Positions 38,734 through 48,083 of a stretch of DNA of 64,000 bases are shown in pieces. This stretch comes from Methylobacterium sp. WL1 (GTDB lineage Bacteria > Pseudomonadota > Alphaproteobacteria > Rhizobiales > Beijerinckiaceae): the NCBI RefSeq assembly GCF_008000895.1, contig NZ_CP042823.1, positions 248,001 through 312,000 of the forward strand, in the 5' to 3' direction. Each line of letters begins with the position of its first letter. The first letter of the stretch is position 1. The notes beneath the pieces were generated by a model. That model made no database searches. It saw nothing but the letters and a program-made list of their open reading frames with translations, and was not told the DNA's origin. The translations under genes were made by a program, and so were the position numbers.

Positions 38734-38985
38734 ATGGCCGCTGCCACAGTAGAGAAGCCACTCGACGTTGGTGGCCCGATCAGCCGGAGAGCCGCCGCGC
38801 TCGCCAACGTGAAATGGTTTCGGGCTCTGGCCTGTCGCGTGATGCGCGAAGGCGGGCCGCAGGCGACGCTGCGCGCGGCCAACGCCAGGGCAGCGGCCCG
38901 CATCATTTTGCGCCAGGCCAAGCGGGACGCGCTGGTCAACCGGATGGCGCGTGAGGCGCTGCAAGCGGATCGGGTGACGCACTAG
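38734..38985 (+). CDS. Hypothetical basic helical protein (83 aa)
   Basis: The frame encodes an 83-residue, Ala/Arg-rich, probably helical protein with no recognised domain. I chose the ATG at 38734; upstream sequence in frame is not protein-like. Support is only from codon pattern and the absence of a better gene here. Confidence 0.4.
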   Translation: MAAATVEKPLDVGGPISRRAAALANVKWFRALACRVMREGGPQATLRAANARAAARIILRQAKRDALVNRMAREALQADRVTH

Positions 38986-39115
38986 ATCGGGCGCCTATCT
39001 GCCTGCACCATGCTTGACGGCAGTTTCGAAGCATCCGCTGCGATAAATCGCCGGGATCAGCCAGAAGAACCGAGGCCGCCGGCCAGCTCGTACCGCCGGC
39101 AGCCCCGTCAGACGC

Positions 39116-39514
39116 TCAGCGCTTGAACTTGCCGTCGTACTTGAACTCCGGCGCGGACTTCAGCTGCTCTTTGGTCGCGCCGATGATCGCCTTCCACTTC
39201 TTTGCGTCGGCATCGTAGCCCAGGGCCACGGAGGCCGGGGAGACGGCGACGTAATGCTCGCCCATGCCGAGGAAGCCGCCGACCGAGACGATGTAGCCGA
39301 CGACCTTCTCGTTGTGGATCGCGATGTCCTTGATCTCACCGACGGTGTTGTTCTGCGCGTCGGTGATGTTGAGGCCGATCAGGTTGTAGCTCAGCACCGC
39401 ATCCTGCGGCACGCTCTCGAACTTGGGGGCCACCGTCGGGGGCGTGGTATTCGCCGCGAGGGCGGGTCCGGCGAGGGCAGCGGCGGCGAGGGTAGCGAGG
39501 ACGAGGCGGCGCAT
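39116..39514 (-). CDS. Secreted PRC-barrel domain protein
   Basis: This 132-residue protein has a Sec signal peptide (LVLATLAAAALAGPALA) and a PRC-barrel domain. LIGLNITDAQNNTVGEIKDIAI and VVGYIVSVGGFLGMGEHYVAV are the hallmarks. Periplasmic PRC-barrel proteins of this type are common in Hyphomicrobiales and of uncertain role, often linked to stress. GGAGAT precedes the ATG at 39512-39514. Confidence 0.9.
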   Translation of the reverse strand: MRRLVLATLAAAALAGPALAANTTPPTVAPKFESVPQDAVLSYNLIGLNITDAQNNTVGEIKDIAIHNEKVVGYIVSVGGFLGMGEHYVAVSPASVALGYDADAKKWKAIIGATKEQLKSAPEFKYDGKFKR

Positions 39515-39717
39515 CGAGATCTCCAGCGGCCCGGGATGGGCGCGGGGAAAGGGCCTGCCTGCACGCATCGTTCCGCGAGATCGCAGAAATGTTAATGGCC
39601 GGAACATGGAACCATGGGGCCCTATCGCCCGGTCAGCGCGCGTGTCCTGCCGCGCGGCCGGTACAGTTCGGCTCGTCCGGCCCGAACCGTCCCTATCTGA
39701 GCACGCGCAGCAGGCGC

Positions 39718-40671
39718 ATGTCCCGGCGGATCAAGACCGAGGGGACAGTCGTGGCACGATCCGGGCAAGCATCGACGGCATTGACCAACCCAGGCACCGG
39801 GCGAAACCTGGCCTCGGCAAAACCGGGCGCGTGGATCGACGGACTGGTCGGCGTCGCGATCTTCAGCGGCTCCCTGGTGGCGACCCGGCTGGCGCTCACC
39901 GGCATGGACGCGCTGTTCCTCAGCGCCGCGCGGGCGGCCCTGGCCGGGCTCGCGGGGGCAGCCGCATTGCTCATCCTGCGGGAGACCTGGCCCCGCCGGA
40001 GCGACATGGGGGCGCTCGCCATCGTGGCGGCGGGTGTTGTGGTCGGGTTCCCGCTCCTGACGGCGCTCGCCCTGCGCACCGTCAACGCGGCCCACGGGAC
40101 GGTCTTCGTCGGATTGCTGCCGCTCTCCACCGCCCTGTTCGGAGCCTTGCGGTCGGGCGAGCGCCCCTCGTCGGCGTTCTGGATCCTGTCGATCCTGGGC
40201 GCCCTCGTGACGGTGGGGTTCGCGGCGCGCGGGCTCGACGGGCCGCCGGGTCCCGGCGACGCCTTCATGCTGGCGGCGATCCTGGTTTGCGGCCTCGGCT
40301 ATGCGGAGGGCGGAAAGCTGGCACGGCGGCTCGGCGGCTGGCAGGTGATCGCCTGGGCCACCGTCCTGTCTCTGCCGCTCTCCCTGCCGCTGGCGCTGGT
40401 CTTGAGCCCCGCACATCCCGGCGCGATCCCGCTGCCGGCCTGGGTCGGCCTGGGTTACGTCGCCTTGTTCAGCATGTTCATCGGGTTCGTGTTCTGGTAC
40501 CGGGCGCTGGCCCGGGGCGGCATCGCGGCGATCGGGCAGCTCCAGCTTCTGCAGCCGTTCATGGGGCTGGGGGTGGCCGCACTGGTCCTGGGCGAGCGGA
40601 TCGAGCCCGCGATGATCGGGGCGGCCCTCGCAGTCGCGGTTTGCGTGGCCCTGGCGCGGCGTATGGCCTGA
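39718..40671 (+). CDS. EamA/DMT-family transporter
   Basis: This 317-residue protein has about ten hydrophobic helices in two EamA repeats, as in drug/metabolite exporters. Each repeat ends with a conserved helix; the second reads LQLLQPFMGLGVAALVLGERI, the classic EamA ending. The substrate is unknown. The ATG at 39718 was used; a GTG at 39751 is possible. It is convergent with the secreted repeat protein gene ten bases away. Confidence 0.88.
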   Translation: MSRRIKTEGTVVARSGQASTALTNPGTGRNLASAKPGAWIDGLVGVAIFSGSLVATRLALTGMDALFLSAARAALAGLAGAAALLILRETWPRRSDMGALAIVAAGVVVGFPLLTALALRTVNAAHGTVFVGLLPLSTALFGALRSGERPSSAFWILSILGALVTVGFAARGLDGPPGPGDAFMLAAILVCGLGYAEGGKLARRLGGWQVIAWATVLSLPLSLPLALVLSPAHPGAIPLPAWVGLGYVALFSMFIGFVFWYRALARGGIAAIGQLQLLQPFMGLGVAALVLGERIEPAMIGAALAVAVCVALARRMA

Positions 40672-40680
40672 ACAGACCGC

Positions 40681-41619
40681 TCAGCCGGACTTCGCCACCA
40701 CCTCGATGTCCCGGTCCAGCCCGCTCTCGACTTTGAACTCGCGGGTGTAGACCTGCCCGTCATGCCGGGCGATCAGCACGTAGTCGCCCTCGGCGAGGGT
40801 CACCTGCGGGAATGCGCCGATCGCCTCGCGTATGGTGTCGCCGCCGGGGGTGAGGACCGAGAAGGCGGTGCCGGCATAGGCCTCGGCCCCGAAGGCTGCG
40901 ACCAGCTTGAGGGTGACGGTGGCGGCGCGGTGATTAAGCGTCGCCTCGGTGACCTTGCCGTTCTCGACCCGCAGGTCGGCGCGCTGGATCGCGTTGGACT
41001 CCCCGTAGGTCGAGACCACGTGATACGTGCCCTCGGGCAGTCGCAGGATCTCCCCGGCCTTGATGCCGGAGCGTACGAGGCGGCCCTCGGAATTGGTCCC
41101 CACCGGCACGAACACCGAGAACACGACCTGGGCGGGCGGGATCTTCTGGTCGCCCACGGCCCCAGCGAGCTTCAGTGCGCCGGCCGCGACCCGGAGGGTG
41201 TCGGTGGCCGGCTGTCCGCCCATCACGATGCGCTTCGAGGCGCTGGCGAAGCCGTACGTGACGGTCGCCACGTAGGCGCCCGGGGGCAGGGTGAAGTTCG
41301 GCTCGGCCTCGGTGGAGCGGCCCACGATCGAAGGCCGGGTGCCGTCGCCGCGATCCTCATAGATGCGCCAAGCCAGGCCCTTGCGCAGCGGCACCCCGGC
41401 CCCGGACAGCAGCGCCGACAGCGACAGCTGCGCCTCGGGCTCGGCCGGTGGCATGTTGGGCGGCAGGGTCGGGCTGGTGATCGACGGGGATGGCAGGGGA
41501 TCGCCGAGGCGGTTCTGGAACACGCCCTGCTGCGCGCGCGCATCCGCGGGCAAGAGGGAGGGCGAGAGAATTGCCAACGCCATCGCGGCAAGCCTCGTGC
41601 GCATCCGTTGAATCCTCAT
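40681..41619 (-). CDS. Secreted beta-rich repeat protein
   Basis: This 312-residue protein has a signal peptide (AAMALAILSPSLLPADARA) and three or four repeats built on the pattern of a beta strand, then P(G/E)G-Y-V/H and VTYG- or STYG-like ends: LPPGAYVATVTYGFASASK, LPEGTYHVVSTYGESNAIQ and LAEGDYVLIARHDGQVYTR. This resembles carboxypeptidase-regulatory or Ig-like folds. No catalytic residues are seen. The ATG at 41617-41619 was used; an ATG five codons later is also possible. Confidence 0.78.
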   Translation of the reverse strand: MRIQRMRTRLAAMALAILSPSLLPADARAQQGVFQNRLGDPLPSPSITSPTLPPNMPPAEPEAQLSLSALLSGAGVPLRKGLAWRIYEDRGDGTRPSIVGRSTEAEPNFTLPPGAYVATVTYGFASASKRIVMGGQPATDTLRVAAGALKLAGAVGDQKIPPAQVVFSVFVPVGTNSEGRLVRSGIKAGEILRLPEGTYHVVSTYGESNAIQRADLRVENGKVTEATLNHRAATVTLKLVAAFGAEAYAGTAFSVLTPGGDTIREAIGAFPQVTLAEGDYVLIARHDGQVYTREFKVESGLDRDIEVVAKSG

Positions 41620-41740
41620 CCAGTCCCAGTCCGGTTCCGCCTGTGCCTCGGGACCATGGCGGCGGCAAGGCCGCACGGTCTTCCCCCGGGTGCCCCTGCG
41701 TGCCACATCCGGGTAGCGATTCATCCGCGGGACAGGACGC

Positions 41741-42304
41741 ATGACTGCCACCCTCGACCTCCTGAAGACGCGCCGTTCGGTCCCGCCGCTGCTGCTGGAC
41801 GGCCCGGGGCCGGACCGCGCGCAGCTCGAGACCATCCTGACCGTGGCCTCCCGGGTGCCCGACCACGGCAAGCTGGCCCCCTGGCGGTTCATCGTGATCG
41901 CCGAGGCGGCGCGGGAGCGGGTCGGAGACGTCATCGCGGCCACGTTCGCGGCCGACAATCCCGAAGCGAGCCCGGAGCGCCTCGCCCAGGAGCGCGGCCG
42001 CCTGATGCACGCGCCGTTGACCGTCGCGGTCGTCTCCCGCACCGGCCCGCACGTGAAAATCCCCGAATGGGAGCAGCTTCTCTCGGTCGGCGCCGCCACC
42101 ATGAACCTCGTAGTCGCGGCCAACGCCTCGGGCTTCGCCACGTCGTGGCTGACGGAATGGTACGCCTACGATCGCCGCGTGCTGGATGGGCTGGGCCTTG
42201 CGCCGTCCGAGAAGCTCGCCGGGTTCGTGCATATCGGCCGGGCCCGCGAGGTGCCGTCAGATCGCCCGCGGCCGAGTCTTTCCGAGATCGTGACCTATCT
42301 CTGA
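41741..42304 (+). CDS. Nitroreductase family protein
   Basis: This 187-residue FMN-dependent protein matches the YdjA/nitroreductase branch. The N-terminal RRSVPP motif binds FMN phosphate, followed by ASRVPDHGKLAPWRFIVI, and the middle has SVGAATMNLVVAANASGFATSWLT. It could reduce nitro compounds or quinones with NAD(P)H. The flavin reductase gene starts 27 bases downstream. Confidence 0.92.
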   Translation: MTATLDLLKTRRSVPPLLLDGPGPDRAQLETILTVASRVPDHGKLAPWRFIVIAEAARERVGDVIAATFAADNPEASPERLAQERGRLMHAPLTVAVVSRTGPHVKIPEWEQLLSVGAATMNLVVAANASGFATSWLTEWYAYDRRVLDGLGLAPSEKLAGFVHIGRAREVPSDRPRPSLSEIVTYL

Positions 42305-42331
42305 GTGCGGTCCGTCTCAGAAGGCGCATTC

Positions 42332-42961
42332 GTGCATTACGATCTCGAGATTCCGCGCGAGAACCGCGCGCTTCCCCACAACCCCCTCAAGGCGATCGTG
42401 GCGCCGCGGCCGATCGGCTGGATCAGCGCCATGAGCCGCGAGGGCAAGCTCAACCTCGCGCCCTACTCGTTCTTCAACGCGGTCGCCGACGACATGGTGG
42501 CGTTCTCGTCCTCGGGTCGGAAGGACGCCATGACCTTCGCCGAGGAGGGCGCGGAGTTCGTGTGCAGCCTGGCGACCTGGGACTTGCGCGACGGGATGAA
42601 CGATTCCTCGGCGCCCCTGCCGCGGGGCGAAAGCGAGTTCGCGTTCGCCAACCTGGAGACCGCCCCATCGCAGAAGGTGCGCCCGCCCCGGGTGGCGGCC
42701 TCGCCCGCCGCCCTGGAGTGCCGCTGGCTCCAGACCGTCCCGCTGGTGCCGCTCGGCGGCGGCAAGGCGGAGAACTTCTTGGTGATCGGCCAAGTCGTGT
42801 CGATCTACGTCGATGAGCGGTTCGTCTCAGACGGCATGGTCGACACCGCCGCGATGCATCCCATCATGCGCGGCGGGTATTTCGATTATTTCCACGCCAC
42901 CGCGGAAACCCGCTTCCAGATGCGCCGGCCCAAGGGTGCGGCGGAGTTCAGCGGATCCTGA
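42332..42961 (+). CDS. Flavin reductase family protein
   Basis: This 209-residue protein is a flavin reductase-like FMN-binding split-barrel protein. Characteristic stretches are IVAPRPIGWISAMSREGKLNLAPYSFFNAVADDM and FVCSLATWDLRDGMNDSSAPLPRG, and MVDTAAMHPIMRGGYFDYF near the end. The GTG at 42332 was chosen over the GTG at 42305. It probably forms a unit with the nitroreductase; a shared FMN redox role is inference. Confidence 0.88.
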   Translation: MHYDLEIPRENRALPHNPLKAIVAPRPIGWISAMSREGKLNLAPYSFFNAVADDMVAFSSSGRKDAMTFAEEGAEFVCSLATWDLRDGMNDSSAPLPRGESEFAFANLETAPSQKVRPPRVAASPAALECRWLQTVPLVPLGGGKAENFLVIGQVVSIYVDERFVSDGMVDTAAMHPIMRGGYFDYFHATAETRFQMRRPKGAAEFSGS

Positions 42962-43238
42962 AGCCGCCGTTGAACCTGACGACGCCGAGGGGTGGACGTT
43001 TTGCGCCGCCCCTTCCCGCACGCATGCGGCGCCAGCGGAATGCGACCCGGGATCCGGGCCGGGACAGCGGGCGGCGTTTTCGCCGCGGCGCGTTCCGTGC
43101 CGTGTCGCGGATCCCTGTCCACTGACGTTCCAGGCGTCCAGGACAGGGGCGTCGTTCTCCGTCGATGATGGAGAAGCGCGCATAACATAGCGCAACATCG
43201 ATTGAGGAGTTGTTTACCATAAGCGGCGCAGGTTCACG

Positions 43239-44374
43239 GTGTCCTCAGACCCCGTGCGCGCCCGGATGTTCCTGTTCACCACGCCGTCCAGCCCATCGGA
43301 AAGCAGCCCGCCCGCCCAGGCACGGGCGGCCGCGGGCTCGGCCGCCTCCGGGCCGGTGGTCCAGGCGATCCGCGACGGCGCGATGGCGAGCGGCGTCGGG
43401 TTCGACTACCTGCTGGCGACGGCCCGGCGGGAATCCGCCCTCGATCCGGCGGCCAAGGCCGGGACCTCCTCCGCCACCGGCCTGTTCCAGTTCATCGAGC
43501 AGACCTGGCTCGGGGTGATGAAGAATGCCGGGCCGAAACTCGGCCTCCAGGCGCAGGCGGACGCCATAACCCGGCAATCCGACGGCACCTACGCGGTCCC
43601 GGATGCCGAGCAGCGCCAGGCGATCCTCGACCTGCGGCGCGATCCGAAGATCTCCGCGACGCTCGCCGGCGCCCTGACCCAGCAGAATTCCGACGCCCTC
43701 GCGTCAGCCCTCGGGCGCGACCCCACTGCGGGTGACCTCTACGCCGCGCATGTCCTCGGCGCGAAGGGCGCAGCTGCCCTGATCTCCACCGCCCGCGCCT
43801 TCCCGGCCCGGGCCGCGGCCCTCGACCTGCCGGAGGCGGCCGCAGCCAACCGATCCCTGTTCTACGACCGGACGGGCCGGCCGCGCAGCGCCGCCGAACT
43901 CTACGCCAACCTCGCAGCCGCCGCGCAGGGCGCCGTGCAGAGTGCCACCGCCGCCACCGACCTGACCGTGCTGCGCCAGGACGGTGCCCCGCCCACGCAG
44001 GCGGCCACGGCCTATGCCAGCACCGCCACCGCGTTCGGCGGCACCTCCGACCTGCGCAGCCTGTTCCAAACCGAGCAGCGCGGAGCGGCCTCCGACGCCG
44101 CAGCGCGCGGCCTGGCGTGGGCCCGCAACGCCGCGCCGCCGACCCAGCACCCTGCGCCCACCTACTTCCCGCGCTCCGGCGCGGAGGCGCCGCTCGTCGC
44201 TTCCGTCGCCGAGCCCGCGACCACCGGCGCGCTCGCAGAACCGGCGCCGACGCCGGCAGGCCTCGCCCTGGTCAACCCGCCGCTGCCGCCCCCGCCGCCC
44301 CGGCCGATCTCGCCGCCGCGGGATCCACCACCGGCATCAGGAACAGCCTGTTCGCCCCCCGGAGCGGCCCATGA
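43239..44374 (+). CDS. Lytic transglycosylase-like protein, tail frame apparently shifted
   Basis: The N-terminal 250 residues form a transglycosylase SLT-like domain with the catalytic Glu in LLATARRESALDPAAKAG and the SATGLFQFIEQTWLGVMK motif. A long Ala/Pro-rich tail follows. In the given sequence the frame runs on to 44882, deep inside the DUF2336 gene, with sequence that looks non-coding. A -1 change near the C-rich run at 44281-44300 would give the tail PADLAAAGSTTGIRNSLFAP ending at a TGA (44372-44374) that overlaps the DUF2336 ATG as ATGA. I therefore give the end as 44374 and suspect one missing base. No classic signal peptide is seen. Confidence 0.7.
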
Positions 44375-45927
44375 TCATCCGCGAGTTCCTGGCCTGGACC
44401 CAGAACGCCTCGGCCGGCCGCAGGGCCGAGGCCACCACCGCGCTGGCGCGGGCCTTCCTGTACGGCGACCTCTCCGCCGACGAGGCCTGGGAGGCCAAGA
44501 CCGCGCTGCTGTCGCTGCTGGACGACCCGTCGCCCCTAGTCCGCCGGGCGCTCGCCGAGACCTGTGCCGCCTCGGCCCGCACGCCGCGGCCGCTGGTGGT
44601 CGCCCTGTCCTGCGACGTGCCCGAGGTGGCGCGCCTGGTCCTGGCCCGCTCGCCGGTGCTCACCGACGCGGACCTGGTCGACGCCGCCGCGCTCGGCGAC
44701 GAGACCACCCGCGCGGTGATCGCTGCCCGGCACCACCTGTCCCCGCCGGTGTCGGGGGCACTCGCCGAGATCGGCGAGCTGGGGACCCTGGTGGTGCTCG
44801 CCGCGAATCCCACCGCGAAGATCACCGCGGGCCGGATGCTGCGCATGATCGAGCGCCACGGCACCGAAGCCCGCCTGCGTGAGGCGCTGCTGCGCCGGTC
44901 CGATCTGCCGCCGGAGGTGCGCTACACGATCGGCCTCGCGGTTGCCCAGGCGCTGTCCCAGTTCGTGATCGCGCGCGGCTGGATCGGCACCGAGCGCTGC
45001 GACCGGATGAGCCGCGAGGCGGGCGAGCGCGTGGCCCTCGAGACCTGCGACGATTCGGGGGTCGCCGCGGTGGCGCGCCTGGTGGCGCATCTGCGCACCA
45101 CCCGGCAGCTCACCGCGGGCCTGATCCTCCGGGCCGTCCTGTCGGGCCGGACCGATTTCGTCCACGCCGCCCTCGCCGACCTTTCGGGACAGGATTATGC
45201 CGGGATCACCCGCGCCATGCGGGATTCCTCGCGGGATCCGCGGGCCTTCGCGGAGTTGCACCGCAAGGCCGGGCTGCCGGAGGCTCTGCTGCCGGCCATG
45301 CAGGCGGCACTCGCGGCTCGGCACGCGGCCGCGGGCGGCCTGCGCGGCGCCGGCCTGTCGCGCCGGATGATCGAATCCGCCATCGACGCCTGCACGGACC
45401 TGCCGGCGCCCGAGATGCACGCCGTGGTCGTGCTGCTGACCCGCTACGAGGCCGAGGCCGCCCGCGACGAGGCTCGGGAGGTCGCCCGCGCCGTTGCGGC
45501 CGAGGCGATGACGCGCGAGACCGCCCGCCGCGAGGCCGAAGCTGCGGACGCCGCCTGGCGCGCCGCCCTCGAAAGCCAGCGGCGTACCGCCTTCGCGCCA
45601 GCGAGCGCCGTCGAGATCGTCGCGGAAGGGATCGCCGCGCCGGTGGAGATGCCCGATCAGGCCACGGTCGAGCCCGCGATCGCGGCGCGTGCGGATGGCG
45701 CGCCGGCCATAGCCGAACCGCTCAACCCGGTCGGAGCGATCCTCGACGCGCTGCCCGAACAGATCCTGGCCTGGTACCGCACGGAGCCGAAGGACGAGGA
45801 TCCGGTGGTCCAGGCCGCCATGCAGGAGGTCCTCGACGGGCTCGGCGCCGACCTACTGGACGAGTTCCAGGCGAGCCGCGCCGGCGCGGATACCGGGTCG
45901 GACGAGGAGATCAGGATCGCAGCCTGA
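44371..45927 (+). CDS. DUF2336 helical-repeat protein
   Basis: This 518-residue protein matches the DUF2336 family, built from HEAT-like helical repeats. It starts MIIREFLAWTQNASAGRRAEA and contains DDPSPLVRRALAETCAASARTP and VVLAANPTAKIT repeats, ending in a predicted coiled-coil and acidic tail. The function is unknown in the family. Its ATG overlaps the corrected end of the transglycosylase-like gene by four bases, so the two are probably one operon. Confidence 0.86.
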   Translation: MIIREFLAWTQNASAGRRAEATTALARAFLYGDLSADEAWEAKTALLSLLDDPSPLVRRALAETCAASARTPRPLVVALSCDVPEVARLVLARSPVLTDADLVDAAALGDETTRAVIAARHHLSPPVSGALAEIGELGTLVVLAANPTAKITAGRMLRMIERHGTEARLREALLRRSDLPPEVRYTIGLAVAQALSQFVIARGWIGTERCDRMSREAGERVALETCDDSGVAAVARLVAHLRTTRQLTAGLILRAVLSGRTDFVHAALADLSGQDYAGITRAMRDSSRDPRAFAELHRKAGLPEALLPAMQAALAARHAAAGGLRGAGLSRRMIESAIDACTDLPAPEMHAVVVLLTRYEAEAARDEAREVARAVAAEAMTRETARREAEAADAAWRAALESQRRTAFAPASAVEIVAEGIAAPVEMPDQATVEPAIAARADGAPAIAEPLNPVGAILDALPEQILAWYRTEPKDEDPVVQAAMQEVLDGLGADLLDEFQASRAGADTGSDEEIRIAA

Positions 45928-45965
45928 TCGAAGCGAACAGCTTGGCGCCGTTCATGCAAACGCCC

Positions 45966-46001
45966 CGTCATTCCGGGGCGGCAGGCGAGCCCGGAATGAC
46001 G
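45966..46001. repeat. CGTCATTCCGGG intergenic palindrome
   Basis: Perfect 12-base arms CGTCATTCCGGG (45966-45977) and CCCGGAATGACG (45990-46001) surround a 12-base loop. A very similar element is scattered through intergenic DNA of many Hyphomicrobiales genomes, to my knowledge. It lies between the convergent DUF2336 and GH15 genes and may also end transcription. Confidence 0.65.
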
Positions 46002-46096
46002 AGATGGCACCTGACGCATCCGTGCCGCTTCCGACGCCCGGGAAGATCGGATCTCGCCTGACGCAGGCGGGCTGACGGATGCGTCCGTGAATGGAC

Positions 46097-47953
46097 CTAT
46101 TCGGCCGCCCGTTGCTCGATCGCGTCGACGAGGCCGAAGCGCTCGATGCTGTCCTCCAGTCGGAGGGCCGCGTTGATCAGCGCCATATGAGAGAAGCCCT
46201 GCGGCGTGTTACCGCGCTGCTCGCCGGTGGCCGGGTCGATCTCCTCCGCGAACAGGCCGACATCGTTGCCGCGGGCGATCAGGCGCTCGAACGCCGCCTT
46301 GGCCTCGCGGGTCCGCCCGTCCAGCGCAAGGCACCCGACGCGCCAGAACGCGCAGGCCGTGAACGTGCCCTCGTCGCCCTTCAGCCCGTCATCCATGCGG
46401 TAGCGGTAGATCAGGTCGCCGTCGCCCAGCTCGCGCTCGATCGCCGCCAGCGTCGAGCGGGTACGCGAGTCGCTCGGATCCAGCGCGCCGAACAGGGCGA
46501 CCCGCAGCACCGCCGCGTCGAGGTGGTGGGAATCGTAGGCGCCGGTATAGGCCTGCTTCTCCGGGTTCCAACCCTTGTCGTGGTATTCCGCCCGGATCTC
46601 GGCGGCGATCCGCTCCCATTCGGCGATCTTCTCCGCGGGGACGCCTTCGATGTTGCGGCCGATCCGGGCCGCGTCGGTGAGCGCGACCCAGATCATCGCC
46701 TTGGTGTGGACCTGCTGGCGCGGGCCGGTCCGCAATTCCCAGATGCCGTGATCGGCGTCGTGGCGGTGACGGATCGCCCGGGCGGTGAGGTTGTCGAGCA
46801 CCTCGGGCAGGCGGTCGTTGACCTTCTCGGGCGGGTCGTAGTCGACGGCCTCCAGGAACACGCACAGCGCCCGCAGCAATTCGCCGTAGATGTCGTGCTG
46901 GTCCTGGGCCTCGGCCAGGTTGCCGATCACGACAGGTCCGACTCCGCCCCAGCCGGCCAGATGTTCCAGCACCTCCTCGGGCGGCATGCCGTCGCTGATG
47001 CCGTACATCAGCTTGGTTTCGCGCCCGTACGAGCCGTCGCGCTCGCGCAGGAAGCGCAGGAATTCGGAGGCTTCGCGGACGTAGCCCAGCATCACGAAGG
47101 CCGTCACCGTGAAGGCCGCGTCGCGCATCCAGGTGAAGCGGTAATCGTAGTTGCGGTCCCCCGGCACCGCCTCCGGCAACCCGGCGGTGGCCGCCGCCAC
47201 GATGCCGCCCGAGGGCGAGTAGGTCAGCAGCTTCAGGCACAGGGCCGAGCGCATCACCGCGTCCCGGTAGGCGCCGTTGTAGCTGCTGCGGGCGCTCCAG
47301 CGGCGCCAATACTCGGTCGTGGATTCCATGCGGCGCTGGGCCCCGGCGAAATCCTCGATGCAGGCATCTTCCTGGTCCTCGCCATGGGTCAGGACCAGGT
47401 AGGCGGTCTCGCCCTCGGCGAGGTCGAACAGGACCTCGGACGTATCGCCCTGCAGCTGCGGCTCCGGGAAGGCGTTGACGCGCAGGCGCCAATCCCCGGC
47501 CTCGAACAGCACGGATCGGTCCTCGACGATCGGCGTGCAGGGCCGGCGTGCGTAGTCGAAGGTCGGCCGCACCACGAACCGGCCGGCGACCCGCCCGCTC
47601 TCGCAGGTGAGCAGCCGGATCAGGCGGCTCTCGCCCTCGCCGTCTGGCCCCTCTTCGGGCTCGGGGCTCGGCGGATTCACCGGCATCACGTCGATCAGCC
47701 GGGCGCGCCCGGTCGACGTGGTGAAGGTGGTCTCCAGGATGTTGGTGTCGGGCACGTAGCGGCGCACGGTCTCGGTGAGCCCGTCGAAGGCGAGGCTGCA
47801 CGCGCCGCCCTTGTCGTCGTCCAAGAGCTTCAGGAACAGGGCCGGCGAGTCGTGGCGCGGCCAGCACAGCCAGTCGATCGAGCCGTCCCGCGCGATCAGC
47901 GCGCAGGAATGGGTGTCGCCGATGAGGGCGTAATCGCTGATGGGCTTGGACAC
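46097..47953 (-). CDS. Glycoside hydrolase family 15 (glucoamylase-like) protein
   Basis: This 618-residue protein matches the bacterial GH15 trehalase/glucoamylase group. It starts ISDYALIGDTHSCALIARDGSIDWLCWPRHDSPA, the typical N-terminal domain, and the (alpha/alpha)6 barrel contains NYDYRFTWMRDAAFTVTAF with the WMRD motif and GIWELRTGPRQQVHTKAMIWVAL, probably with a catalytic Glu. It likely hydrolyses alpha-glucosides such as trehalose or maltodextrins. No signal peptide is seen, so it is probably cytoplasmic. Confidence 0.93.
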   Translation of the reverse strand: MSKPISDYALIGDTHSCALIARDGSIDWLCWPRHDSPALFLKLLDDDKGGACSLAFDGLTETVRRYVPDTNILETTFTTSTGRARLIDVMPVNPPSPEPEEGPDGEGESRLIRLLTCESGRVAGRFVVRPTFDYARRPCTPIVEDRSVLFEAGDWRLRVNAFPEPQLQGDTSEVLFDLAEGETAYLVLTHGEDQEDACIEDFAGAQRRMESTTEYWRRWSARSSYNGAYRDAVMRSALCLKLLTYSPSGGIVAAATAGLPEAVPGDRNYDYRFTWMRDAAFTVTAFVMLGYVREASEFLRFLRERDGSYGRETKLMYGISDGMPPEEVLEHLAGWGGVGPVVIGNLAEAQDQHDIYGELLRALCVFLEAVDYDPPEKVNDRLPEVLDNLTARAIRHRHDADHGIWELRTGPRQQVHTKAMIWVALTDAARIGRNIEGVPAEKIAEWERIAAEIRAEYHDKGWNPEKQAYTGAYDSHHLDAAVLRVALFGALDPSDSRTRSTLAAIERELGDGDLIYRYRMDDGLKGDEGTFTACAFWRVGCLALDGRTREAKAAFERLIARGNDVGLFAEEIDPATGEQRGNTPQGFSHMALINAALRLEDSIERFGLVDAIEQRAAE

Positions 47954-48083
47954 AGGGCTTCCGAAAGGCGATCGCGCCGCTGGTACGGCATGGAACGAAC
48001 CTATCGTGAGTTAGCCAAACGACCCCGGGCGGGGAGTCCCGCTCGACGATTCGCCGCACGGGTCAAAGGCCAGGAGCGACCGA

